Shown piece after piece: positions 9,801 through 16,614 of a stretch of 64,000 bases of DNA. The stretch comes from an uncultured Bacillota bacterium (GTDB taxonomy: Bacteria; Bacillota; Clostridia; Lachnospirales; Lachnospiraceae). Every line of letters starts with the position of its first letter. The first letter of the stretch is position 1. Where the stretch lies: assembly GCA_958352855.1 (NCBI GenBank), contig CATWQE010000011.1, positions 1-64,000 of the forward strand, read 5' to 3'. A model generated the notes under the pieces. That model was not told the DNA's origin and searched no databases. It worked only from the letters and a program-made list of their open reading frames with translations. The translations under genes were made by a program, and so were the position numbers.

Positions 9801-12106
9801 ATGACTGGCTCTGCATGGGAAAAATCATAACTTCCATCTTCTTTTTTCTCCAGGCTGCTCTTTAAGTAAGCGCTGAAACCTGCCCCTTTTAACAGATTTG
9901 CATCCGTTTCTCCATTGTTCACAGCTTTTATGATCTGGAACGGCTGTTTCATAACAAGTTCTGTAGATTTCACAGTACGTTCTATCGTTGGAACTGTGCC
10001 ACCTTCATAAGAACATTCCACATCATGCTCTGTCTCGTCTAACAGATATCCTTCCGGCGCCTGGATCTCTTTTACAAAATATTTTCCAAGATACAGGTCT
10101 TTTACCACAGCATCTCCCTTCCGATCTACTTTTAAGGTAGATACAAGATCACCGGCTTTATGGACAATTCCTGTTGTTCCATCTGGATGTACAATGTTTT
10201 CTCTCGCATAGAGGCCATACACCGCACCTTCTAAAGTCGCATCTCCCTGTGGATTTACCCCTGTTTCTGCATCTTCTTTGATCAGATGGATCTTTGCATA
10301 AGTACGTTCATTCAGAACATTCTTTGTACTTGTTTTACCGATATTGACATCTACCGGATAAACAGTTGGATCTGCCTGATAATTTGCTGGTGGCTGGATC
10401 TCTTTTACATATACAACATCCTGTGTTTTTTCGATGGTTACTTTAGAAGCGCCCTTTTTATCTGTCTCAGGCATCTGCGTGATCAGATCTGAGCACTCCT
10501 TATCACGGTAAACACCATAAATAGCTCCTGCCAAATGGTTTCCGGTGTCTTTATCATTTTTTACAATCGCAATTTCCGCCTGCTTTGTCCATGTAACATT
10601 CAGGCTTACTTTATTTGTTGTTTCCACACCTTCTCCAAAAATAAAGGCAAGATCCTGGGTACTGGAATTCGTTGTCAGCTTATACGCAGAATAATCTTTT
10701 TTCAAGCTGCCTGCCATAGTAGAAGCGAATACTTCTGCGGTATCTTCTGCCTGTGTCAGAGGCGCAGAAAGATAAAACTTTGTGCCTCCCTGGATCGTTA
10801 CCTTTGCTCCCGGTGTACTTGTACTTCCTGTACTCACGTTGTGAAAACGCACTCCAGATGGAAGGCTGATCGTTACACTCTGCTGTCCTGCCGCATGGAA
10901 TGTGATTTCCTTTGTACGCTGTGTATTTCCTTCTACATAAGCCTTTACATTGGCATCGGAAAATGACATGGACACATCCGGTATCTCAGGCTTCTTTACA
11001 CAATAATTGTAAATATCCATTGCTAGTTCCTGTCCTGTTGCATTGGTTCCATAGAACGCATCACTACTGCCATAAGCATAAGCAGCCGCCATATGGACAA
11101 GGATAAATCTCTTTCCTGCTGAAAAATCACTGTGCTTGTTCGCAAAATAACTTTCTGCACCTGCCGCATCGGTACCGTAATAACATACCTTTGCAAGAGT
11201 CTGATTATCAGCCAGCTTTGTGATGGTATAAGTGCCGGATCCTGGTCCTGGTTTTGCCGGCTGGATACAATAAGCCGTTGCTCTTACACTTCCATAAGAA
11301 ATATAATACGGCTCTGTAAGATATGTTCCAAGCCCATAGTCTGCATATCGGTATATTGGACCTTTTTCAATAGTTACCTGCTGAGAGCCTACACCTGCAT
11401 CTCTTGCCGCTGTCGCTGAAAAAGTCGCAACTTCTCCGGTTTCCATAGCCTCAAAATCCACTCCCTGATTTGCAGCCTGTTCCATTACATCATGTAATGC
11501 TAATCCCGATCCTTCATCAAAGGTATCCTGCTCTGTCATCTGTTCTACCAAACTATCAAAAGCAGCATTTCCTTCTGATACATCCGGTGTCTCTGTTGGT
11601 ATTTCTGACGGCTTCTCTGAATCCTCCTCATCTTCTTCCGTCTCTTTTGTTTCGGATTGCTCTGCATCTGCTGAAGGACTTTCACTCTCTTTTTCTATTT
11701 CCTTTACGACCACATTTCTGCTGATCTGATAATTCGGATGTTCCTGATTGACCGTTTCTACATAATAAACAGTTTTATAGGTATCTGCGTGGGATGTTGT
11801 AAAATCCTCTCCCTGCTCATTCTTTGCTTCCTCAAAAGTAATCTTTACCTTTGCTGCATCCTTGATCTCTAACCCTGTAAAATCTGTTTTCACGTCAAAA
11901 CTTGTTCCCACTTCCACTTGATGATCCTTTGCCAGAACAATTTCATCTTCATCTAGCTGGCTTTGTACCTCTTCCAAAAGAGGCAATTTTCTTTCTTTCG
12001 GAAGCTCCGCAGCATAACTACTGATTGGTGATAACACCGTAGATAAAAGAGTGACCGCTGTCAGCAATCCGGATACAACCCGCTTTGCTTTTTGTTTCAC
12101 TTTCAT
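6878..12106 (-). CDS. Giant sortase-anchored adhesin with thioester-type head and SpaA/Cna-B repeats
   Basis: 1742 residues. A signal peptide (about 1-33) is followed by an acidic, Glu/Ser/Pro-rich segment (about 130-210). A TQXA/thioester-like head lies around 255-400, with AYCIQPAKPG supplying the candidate thioester cysteine. About eleven SpaA/Cna-B prealbumin-like domains then run to about 1690. Domain starts are recognisable as (K/V)xKxD...xLxGAxFxxY-type motifs and ends as GxYxVxExxxPxGY-type motifs. The protein ends with PKTGD near residue 1710, a membrane helix and KIKKK. Such domains usually carry internal Lys-Asn isopeptide bonds. Family knowledge places it on the cell wall as an adhesin, here probably aiding mating contact or host binding. 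No sortase is in the window. A leader of roughly 400 bases separates it from the promoter-like block at 12516. Confidence 0.93.
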   Translation of the reverse strand: MKVKQKAKRVVSGLLTAVTLLSTVLSPISSYAAELPKERKLPLLEEVQSQLDEDEIVLAKDHQVEVGTSFDVKTDFTGLEIKDAAKVKITFEEAKNEQGEDFTTSHADTYKTVYYVETVNQEHPNYQISRNVVVKEIEKESESPSADAEQSETKETEEDEEDSEKPSEIPTETPDVSEGNAAFDSLVEQMTEQDTFDEGSGLALHDVMEQAANQGVDFEAMETGEVATFSATAARDAGVGSQQVTIEKGPIYRYADYGLGTYLTEPYYISYGSVRATAYCIQPAKPGPGSGTYTITKLADNQTLAKVCYYGTDAAGAESYFANKHSDFSAGKRFILVHMAAAYAYGSSDAFYGTNATGQELAMDIYNYCVKKPEIPDVSMSFSDANVKAYVEGNTQRTKEITFHAAGQQSVTISLPSGVRFHNVSTGSTSTPGAKVTIQGGTKFYLSAPLTQAEDTAEVFASTMAGSLKKDYSAYKLTTNSSTQDLAFIFGEGVETTNKVSLNVTWTKQAEIAIVKNDKDTGNHLAGAIYGVYRDKECSDLITQMPETDKKGASKVTIEKTQDVVYVKEIQPPANYQADPTVYPVDVNIGKTSTKNVLNERTYAKIHLIKEDAETGVNPQGDATLEGAVYGLYARENIVHPDGTTGIVHKAGDLVSTLKVDRKGDAVVKDLYLGKYFVKEIQAPEGYLLDETEHDVECSYEGGTVPTIERTVKSTELVMKQPFQIIKAVNNGETDANLLKGAGFSAYLKSSLEKKEDGSYDFSHAEPVILTADGKTEMFTDEKGYACSIPLPYGTYIVRETTTPHNYKPVEDFEITIRENNPDKPQVWKVLLDKEFSAKLKIIKKDDETKKPVLVAGTEFKIYDLEHKKYVEQVTTYPTVTVHKSFFTDSQGYLILPKNLEIGHYRIEEVTAPDGYVVNKNYVEITVDSDTAYEVDGVSGDVIIEVSYEDQPVKGNLIVYKKGEMLSGFENDFIYKEQYLSGAEFEVRAAEDICTPDHQKDAEGKPIVLYAKDTLVTTITTGESGKAVAKDLPLGRYYVVETKAPEGFVLNPEPVKVALTYQDQDTPIVEAEAIVGNDRQKVAISVEKQDAENGRVLSGAVFGIYNKKDIRANGKVLVKADTLLQEMTSDENGMATCTLDLPFGEYYVKELKAPEGFVSSDEVLEFVAEYQGQETKIVSLQAVKKNEPTTAEFTKSDLTTGVELEGASLKVIDKDGTVIDEWTSVKGKPHVIKRLAVGETYILHEEFAPYGYLKATDVTFMIKDTAEVQKVEMKDEVPKGLLIINKKGEFLEKITLLDNVKGTVEHFFEYITGNLSEVTFEVYAAEDIKAADGISADHYKQDELVGTVTTDEKGIAKMEDLPVGKYYVKEVKTAHGFVLDGEPRFVDLTYRDQDTPVVTFDEEWQNNRQKIKVTILKKEKETERMLEGAIFGLFTKEDIKGRDGKVLMEAGTLIEQKTTDENGQILFKADLPVDGTYIVKEIYAPDGFVTSNEEKEFTFEYGKPEEAEVSYEFVFENEPTTVELTKTDLTTGKELPGAYLKVTDEDGNVIDEWVSTEKAHVIKELTVGKSYTMTETKPADGYVTAESITFTVENTAEIQKQEMKDDVTKVLISKQDIAGKELPGAKLTILDEDGKVVESWTSTEEAHYIEMLPIGKYTLREETAPEGYLVAKDVEFEVKDTAEVQKVVMVDEEKPKESTPEGGKPSKDAPKTGDNTNLLLWLIVLGMSLSGVVVLGRKIKKK

Positions 12107-12255
12107 GTTCTTAAATCCTTCCTTTCTTCTGAATCTTATTTATCCGTTATACTTGTTCATCGCTTTCCATCATTCTTTCCTGAAAATAATCCCCTCCTTT
12201 CCTGGTCTTGTGCTATTTGGGACAGTCAGCACTTTGCTGAGATAACAGCACAAAT

Positions 12256-12295
12256 ATATGGCGGTATCTGCCTTTTCAAACAAACACCGCCATAT
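12256..12295 (-). promoter_or_regulatory. Hairpin in the long leader of the adhesin gene
   Basis: Perfect 10-bp arms ATATGGCGGT and ACCGCCATAT (12256-12265, 12286-12295) enclose a 20-base loop about 150 bases before the adhesin start. There is no T-run on either strand, so it is not a normal terminator. The rest of the gene-free stretch 12107-12515 holds only an 8-codon ORF with a good ribosome site about 65 bases before the adhesin ATG; I see no known riboswitch. Confidence 0.4.
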
Positions 12296-12515
12296 GATTT
12301 CTACTGTCATCCTCATTTTGATTCAGACAATTATTTTTTATTTAAGATTTAAGCGTTTTCCTGTTCTCTTCCCCGGATCCGTTCCTGTTTTAGAGTCCAT
12401 ATCTCCAAAACGTTTTCTCTGTCAGGACACGCACAATGCACATTCAAGGCAGATATCACTCCGGGCAGGCTATTCTCTTTTCAAGGTACATGAAGTGTTT
12501 CTTACAAACGTCTTC

Positions 12516-12548
12516 ATATAACGAAAGGAAAATGGCCTATTTTACAGG
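12516..12548 (-). promoter_or_regulatory. Promoter-like block, copy 1 (upstream of adhesin gene)
   Basis: This 33-base block matches the block at 13386-13418 at 28 of 33 positions without gaps. On the minus strand it reads A-rich tract, CCTGTAAAATAGG, a pyrimidine stretch TTTTCCTTTC, then GTTATAT. The upstream A/T tracts look like an UP element, TGTAAA could be a -35 box and the TATAT-type end a -10 box. It lies about 410 bases before the adhesin gene and directly after the sigma-like gene. The promoter role is inference from its repetition and position. Confidence 0.45.
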
Positions 12549-12575
12549 GTGCTTTTTAAATTTTTTTGATTTTTT

Positions 12576-13196
12576 TTAATTTTCTTCTTCATCTGCATGT
12601 TTTTTCATGACAGAAAGTGCTCTTTGCATCATTTCACAAACACTCTGCTGTCTGATCCCAAGATAGTCCGCAATCTTCTCTTGATTCATTTCTTCAAAGT
12701 AAAATAACTGGATGATTTCTTTCTGTCTGGCAGTCAGACAACCTAAGAAATCGCTGACCATCTCTTTTTCAATATACTGGTCGAGAAAATCTGAAGCTGG
12801 ATCTAGCAGTAAGATCCTGTCATCCGCATAATCGCTATACGAAACGAGTCTATGGTTTGATGCCACTTTAGCCTGATTTATTTCCATACGATCCGTTGCT
12901 TCCATTAACAGACGAATGTACCAGTTTTCGTTGTCAAAAAATTCTTCGTTCATAATGCTTCGATCTTCCTTCACATCCATGTATTGATAATCTTTACAGG
13001 AATGAAGTGGAAAGATGGTTTTCTTTCCGTTTTCCCTGTATAACACATACCCATTTGCGTAAACGGTAATATCACATTCCCCACTCAGAATTTCCTTTAC
13101 TACAATCTCTTCTTTTTCTAACGCCTTTTCAGAAGGGACTCTCTTTGTCATACCTGCCACTTTTACTACTTTCTTTAATTCTTTTAATGTCAACAT
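12576..13196 (-). CDS. Sigma-70-like regulator of the conjugative element
   Basis: 206 residues. The C-terminal 55 residues are a clear sigma region 4/LuxR-type helix-turn-helix (LTARQKEIIQLFYFEEMNQE, then KIADYLGIRQQSV). The N-terminal 150 residues do not show a normal region 2, so it may act as an activator or a minimal sigma factor. Start at 13196 is chosen because AGGTGG precedes it; a GTG three codons earlier overlaps that site. It lies between two copies of a promoter-like block, one upstream of itself and one upstream of the adhesin, which suggests autoregulation and control of the adhesin. That link is inference. Confidence 0.75.
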   Translation of the reverse strand: MLTLKELKKVVKVAGMTKRVPSEKALEKEEIVVKEILSGECDITVYANGYVLYRENGKKTIFPLHSCKDYQYMDVKEDRSIMNEEFFDNENWYIRLLMEATDRMEINQAKVASNHRLVSYSDYADDRILLLDPASDFLDQYIEKEMVSDFLGCLTARQKEIIQLFYFEEMNQEKIADYLGIRQQSVCEMMQRALSVMKKHADEEEN

Positions 13197-13220
13197 ATGG
13201 ACCACCTTTCTGCCTTACGG

Positions 13221-13340
13221 CTACGGGTGATCCATGAACTCTATAAAAATCTCATCACAATTAGCCACGAACTCACCCGTTTTTTTTGAACGGGAGCCCG
13301 CAGCTCCTATGTAATTACCTCCTTCGGCTATATCATACAA
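13221..13340 (-). CDS. Possible small ORF with strong ribosome site but no ATG
   Basis: A 39-codon frame from a TTG at 13340 to a TAG at 13221, open further upstream to 13418. A strong AAGGAGG at about 13318-13324 lies inside it, 7 bases before an ATA codon at 13310. The predicted peptide has a plausible composition, ending FVANCDEIFIEFMDHP. It overlaps two small hairpins (GGAGC/GCTCC and CCCGTT/AACGGG) in the leader of the sigma-like gene. It could be a leader peptide, a real small protein using a rare start, or conserved regulatory DNA. Confidence 0.25.
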   Translation of the reverse strand: MYDIAEGGNYIGAAGSRSKKTGEFVANCDEIFIEFMDHP

Positions 13341-13385
13341 AATTCCGTAGTATCTCTGATTTTTACAACTGAAACTTTGCCCTCT

Positions 13386-13418
13386 ATATATAGAAAGGAA
13401 AAAGCCCTGTTTTACAGG
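13386..13418 (-). promoter_or_regulatory. Promoter-like block, copy 2 (upstream of sigma-like gene)
   Basis: Partner of the block at 12516-12548 (28/33 identical). On the minus strand CCTGTAAAACAGG is followed by TTTTTCCTTTC and TATATATAGA, and preceded by A/T tracts. If TGTAAA is the -35 element, an 18-base spacer leads to TATATA. It lies 190 bases before the sigma-like gene start. CCTGT/ACAGG can also pair as a short hairpin. Confidence 0.45.
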
Positions 13419-13454
13419 TTAAAAACTCAACTTTTTTAAAATTTTTGAGAAAAC

Positions 13455-13632
13455 AAAAAAAGCCAGCAAAACAAATGCTTCCACAGACACAGAATGAAAT
13501 ATCATCCTGCATTGTATCTGCAAATGTTTTGCCGGGCTCTTCATGATTCCAGTCAGGTTCAGCTCCTTGACAAACTCTTACTATCAGGTGCAGCCTTGAT
13601 GGTTCCAGCCAAATCCACCGCTTATCCTAATA
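13455..13632 (-). ncRNA. Putative structured RNA ending in a long hairpin and T-run
   Basis: On the minus strand a multi-part hairpin ends in a seven-T run. Outer arms lie at 13525-13537 and 13462-13473 (GCCcGGCAAAACA with TGTTTTGCTGGC, one bulged C). Inside are a 7-bp stem (CAGATAC/GTGTCTG) and a 7-bp apical stem (AGGATGA/TCATTCT) with a TATT loop. Upstream, about 13538-13630 contains an imperfect internal repeat (CTGGAACCATCAAG and CTGGAATCATGAAG). It is much longer than needed for a terminator of the zinc-ribbon gene just upstream. No known RNA family recognised. It may be only a terminator with a long 3' UTR. Confidence 0.35.
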
Positions 13633-13639
13633 GCTCATT

Positions 13640-13876
13640 TTATTTAGTTTCCTTTCGGGAATTCATCATTTTTTGAGAATATACCCGCATTCTTTCTTTC
13701 AGTTTTTCGTCTTTGATGTGCAAAGGCCGTACTGAAACAATATCATCTTTTACTAAAATCTCCAAAGTGCTTCTACATTTCTTACATTCTACTTCTGAAT
13801 CGCAATGTGCGCTTTTTTCAATAAATGCTCCGCATACAGAGCAATGTACATGCCATCTGATAGCATCTGATCCCAT
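13640..13876 (-). CDS. Small zinc-ribbon protein
   Basis: 78 residues with two CxxC pairs (CSVCGAF at about residue 12 and CKKC near 32), typical of a single zinc ribbon, then a basic helical tail rich in Lys and Arg. Excellent ribosome site (TTAAAGGAGG, 6 bases before ATG). It resembles the small Com/zinc-ribbon DNA- or RNA-binding proteins of mobile elements. Specific function unknown. Its transcript would continue into the structured region at 13455-13632. Confidence 0.6.
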   Translation of the reverse strand: MGSDAIRWHVHCSVCGAFIEKSAHCDSEVECKKCRSTLEILVKDDIVSVRPLHIKDEKLKERMRVYSQKMMNSRKETK

Positions 13877-14105
13877 AGGCTTCCTCCTTTAAGCAATAAT
13901 AAAAAATTCCATTTTATTACTCAACGGATCAAAGGGAAATCAAATCCGCCTTATGAGCATCATGTTGTCCATTCCGTAAGTGCCAAAGCTGCACGAACAG
14001 CATGATCATCAAATCCCAGACCCGCTTTGTTGATCTGGTGCATCCATCCTTATTCTCTCCGGATTCCCACTCACCCAGGATACTAAGAATTTCTGCCGAT
14101 TGTAT
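13877..14105 (-). other. Gene-free stretch with possible coding remnants
   Basis: No complete gene is visible. The minus-strand frame of the upstream YolD-like gene stays open for about 55 codons past its TAA. In another frame a 28-codon ORF beginning MHQINKAGLGFDDHAVRAAL and ending with a TGA near 13960 looks protein-like. This could be the remnant of a lost gene. Confidence 0.3.
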
Positions 14106-14522
14106 TTAACAAGGTAATTCCAATTCTTCAAATATATCTCCGGATAACTCACAAAGATCCGGGATCAAAATGATCGTATCATCAATCCGTAAATGAATCG
14201 ATGGATCAAAAAATTCAACGGTTCCGCAAATCGTATGATACTGGCCTGCCGGTTTCATTTCCCGGCTTTCTTTAAAATAGGTTGCCTGTATCTGCATTCC
14301 AACAGAAACCATCTGTAGCTTCCTATCCAATCCACATTTTTGTTCTTCGGATAACATCTTCCTTTGTTCATAAAGTATTTCCTGTTTCCGTACGATCTCT
14401 TCAAATCCCCGAAGTGCTGCAAAAGGGGCAAATTGCTTCGCTCTGTGCTGCACATCCATAGGATATCTTTTGGAAACCGGTCTCGGAATATATAAATATT
14501 TCTGATAAGCCTTTGCCAGCAT
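14106..14522 (-). CDS. YolD-like protein partner of Y-family polymerase
   Basis: 138 residues. The segment MDVQHRAKQFAPFAALRGFE is the conserved core seen in YolD-like proteins, and the second half (residues 85-130) forms a beta-rich domain (GTVEFFDPSIHLRIDDTIIL). Genes of this family commonly follow UmuC/DinB-type polymerase genes in Firmicutes plasmids and prophages, as here, 12 bases after the polymerase stop. A UmuD-substitute or polymerase-regulating role has been proposed for the family but is not established. Confidence 0.75.
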   Translation of the reverse strand: MLAKAYQKYLYIPRPVSKRYPMDVQHRAKQFAPFAALRGFEEIVRKQEILYEQRKMLSEEQKCGLDRKLQMVSVGMQIQATYFKESREMKPAGQYHTICGTVEFFDPSIHLRIDDTIILIPDLCELSGDIFEELELPC

Positions 14523-14533
14523 ACTTTCACCTC

Positions 14534-15805
14534 CTACGCACGATGTCCCCCAACCTGATTATTTCTTTCCCGATAGGTAGAACATTCCAACAGATTGGAT
14601 CCCCGCATGATCGCATTTTTTCCATAACGCTTTTTCACCTGTAATACTGCTTCCTGCAGATGTCTTTCCTTTTCTGCTTTTATGGAATCCTGGAAAATCG
14701 TATATTGCTGATAGCCTTCCGGTGTTATCTTATTTGCAATGATCTCTATCCGTCTGATCCCGGTATGTGGATCTGCGATCTTTCGGTAAAGCGCTTCTAC
14801 TGTATCGATCATTTCCCTGGAACGATTGGTGCAGTCAGGAAACCTTACGGTTCCTTTCGATGGCTCCCTCTCAAAACGATGATCGTAAGCGATCCACAAG
14901 GTTACAGAATTAGTCACCAGTCCCTTTTCCACCAGATCCAAAACCAGTACATCTGTCATTTCTCTTACAACAACAGCAGCTTCTTCAAATGTGTAATTTC
15001 TCATCAATACCTGTCCATTAGAAAGACTATGCTCTTCTGTATGATAATTTTTGATATCACTCATTTTACAGGACTCACAGCCCCAGGCATGATCGATCAA
15101 TAGTTCTGCATCGATCCCAAACATTTTATACAGCCAGTCTTCCGACTGGATAGAGGCAAGTGCGATATCTCCCATCGTTTGGATTCCATATCCGGCTAAT
15201 TTTCTCTCTGTTCTGGAACCAATGCGCCAGAAATCACTCAATGGTTTATGTCCCCATAACTGTTCCCGGTAAGAGATCTCATCCAGCATTCCGATATGAT
15301 CCTCTATATGTTTTGCCACAATATCCATTGCGATCTTTGCAAGATACAGGTTAGTCCCGATTCCTGCTGTTGCTGTAATTCCGGTTTCTTCCATGACCGC
15401 ATCCATCAGTTTTTGTGCCATTTCTTTCTCTGTAAGGTGATACAGGGAAAGGTATCTTGTAACATCCATAAAGCACTCATCCACACTGTAAACATGGATA
15501 TCTTCTTTTGCCACATAGTTTAAATAAATCCCGTATATCCTTGCCGAATACTCCATATAGAGCTGCATCCTCGGTTTTGCCACAATATATTCGATATGAT
15601 CCGGTATCTCATGGATCCTGCAACGGTTACGGATCCCCAGCTTTTTCATAGCCGGCGTGATGGCAAGGCAAATAGTGGATACCGATCGGTCCGGATCTGC
15701 AACAACCAGATTGGTAGTAAACGGATCCAGTCCTCTTTCCACACACTCAACAGAAGCATAAAAAGATTTCAGATCAATACAGAGGAATGTTTCCTTCTGT
15801 TTCAA
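14534..15805 (-). CDS. Y-family DNA polymerase (UmuC/DinB type)
   Basis: 423 residues from a TTG at 15805, chosen because GGAGGTGA lies 5-8 bases upstream; the longer frame to 15853 lacks a ribosome site. Catalytic motifs are visible: FLCIDLKSFYASVEC near the N-terminus (metal-binding Asp, steric-gate Phe/Tyr) and YSVDECFMDVT around residue 105 (Asp-Glu pair). Helix-hairpin-helix and little-finger regions follow. It performs error-prone lesion bypass. Its promoter is a consensus sigma-A promoter with a repressor operator inside the spacer (15987-16015), divergent from the XRE-ImmA genes, so it should be switched on by DNA damage. Confidence 0.92.
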   Translation of the reverse strand: MKQKETFLCIDLKSFYASVECVERGLDPFTTNLVVADPDRSVSTICLAITPAMKKLGIRNRCRIHEIPDHIEYIVAKPRMQLYMEYSARIYGIYLNYVAKEDIHVYSVDECFMDVTRYLSLYHLTEKEMAQKLMDAVMEETGITATAGIGTNLYLAKIAMDIVAKHIEDHIGMLDEISYREQLWGHKPLSDFWRIGSRTERKLAGYGIQTMGDIALASIQSEDWLYKMFGIDAELLIDHAWGCESCKMSDIKNYHTEEHSLSNGQVLMRNYTFEEAAVVVREMTDVLVLDLVEKGLVTNSVTLWIAYDHRFEREPSKGTVRFPDCTNRSREMIDTVEALYRKIADPHTGIRRIEIIANKITPEGYQQYTIFQDSIKAEKERHLQEAVLQVKKRYGKNAIMRGSNLLECSTYRERNNQVGGHRA

Positions 15806-15923
15806 ATCAATCACCTCCCATAAGTTGCCTATCTTTCTCCTTCCCCTAAGCAATCAGATCTCATCCCAACTCTTTTTCACACGATAGTGATCGTGTCAAA
15901 ATAGGCAATTTTCAGTAAATCCA

Positions 15924-15952
15924 TTGACAAGAAAGGAAATATCATTTATATT
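15924..15952 (+). promoter_or_regulatory. Sigma-A promoter for the XRE-ImmA operon
   Basis: TTGACA at 15924-15929, a 17-base spacer and TATATT at 15947-15952. The predicted start point, about 15959, falls inside the operator at 15956-15969. The leader to the XRE gene contains three perfect hairpins (16004-16020, 16033-16052, 16055-16087). Confidence 0.75.
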
Positions 15953-15955
15953 ATA

Positions 15956-15969
15956 GGCAAGTAATTGCC
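15956..15969. promoter_or_regulatory. Operator 1, GGCAAGTAATTGCC
   Basis: Perfect 5-4-5 inverted repeat within TATAGGCAAGTAATTGCCG, placed over the start point of the XRE promoter. Related half-sites (TAGGCAA) occur at 15902-15908 and, inverted, at 15825-15832. Likely bound by the XRE repressor encoded at 16111. Confidence 0.6.
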
Positions 15970-15986
15970 GTTCTGTTGTGATTCAC

Positions 15987-16015
15987 ATTATAGGCAATCA
16001 TTCGCCTCTTGTCAA
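15987..16015 (-). promoter_or_regulatory. Sigma-A promoter for the polymerase operon
   Basis: On the minus strand, TTGACA (16015-16010), a 17-base spacer and TATAAT (15992-15987), a full consensus match. The spacer contains the second operator, so repressor binding would block RNA polymerase. Confidence 0.8.
15993..16006. promoter_or_regulatory. Operator 2, GGCAATCATTCGCC
   Basis: 14-bp inverted repeat of the same length as operator 1, located between the -10 and -35 boxes of the polymerase promoter. Two mismatches from perfect symmetry at the inner positions. Confidence 0.55.
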
Positions 16016-16110
16016 GAGGCAACTTGTTGATTATGGGAAATTTATTTCCCATCCCGTTTCAGCATCATACATAAAGATCCTGAAACGCCAATTAGAAAGT
16101 AGGTATTTTT

Positions 16111-16521
16111 ATGACATTCGGTGAAAAAGTGAAAAATTTAAGAAAGAACAAAGGACTCAACCAAACCCAATTAGCCGATGCTGTCGGTGTCTCCCTTCGG
16201 ACTGTTCGGGGATGGGAAATTGAAGGCCGTTATCCAAAGAAACATGACCTTTACCAGAAACTTGCAGACATTTTAAGCTGCGATATCTCCTATCTCATGA
16301 CAGAAGAAGAGGCTTTTATCACAGAAGCATCTGAACAATTTGGAAACCGTGGAGCAAAACAGGCTCAGCAGATCTTAGAACAGGCCGCTGCAATGTTCGC
16401 CGGCGGGGAACTTTCTGATGAAGACAAAACAGCCTTTATGGATGAGATCCAGTCTTTATATCTGGATTCCAAGAGACGTGCAAAGAAATTTACACCAAAG
16501 AAATATTTAGATGCCAAATAG
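16111..16521 (+). CDS. XRE family repressor (ImmR-like)
   Basis: 136 residues. The N-terminal HTH domain (MTFGEKVKNLRKNKGLNQTQ, recognition helix near VSLRTVRGWE) covers residues 1-65. The rest is helical, probably for dimerisation, with a basic C-terminus. It is followed 93 bases later by an ImmA/IrrE metalloprotease gene, the ImmR/ImmA arrangement known from ICEBs1, in which the protease cleaves the repressor after DNA damage. Its own promoter and the divergent polymerase promoter each carry a matching operator, so autorepression and polymerase control are the likely roles. Confidence 0.82.
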   Translation: MTFGEKVKNLRKNKGLNQTQLADAVGVSLRTVRGWEIEGRYPKKHDLYQKLADILSCDISYLMTEEEAFITEASEQFGNRGAKQAQQILEQAAAMFAGGELSDEDKTAFMDEIQSLYLDSKRRAKKFTPKKYLDAK

Positions 16522-16614
16522 ATGGGGTGATTATTGGACAGCCTATAGGATATAGTTTTATTGTCAGAAGTAACATTACCCGCTTCTGTTTGATTCATAC
16601 ACGAGGTGATATAT

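Noticed and set aside
6878..12106. Many plus-strand open frames opposite the adhesin gene
   Set aside because: They are antisense to a repetitive, clearly coding gene with signal peptide, repeats and sorting signal; none has a recognisable product.
13431..13551. Open frame of about 40 codons starting MKSPAKHLQIQ on the minus strand within the structured RNA candidate
   Set aside because: It has no ribosome site and overlaps the paired arms of the long hairpin; the RNA explanation accounts for the sequence better.
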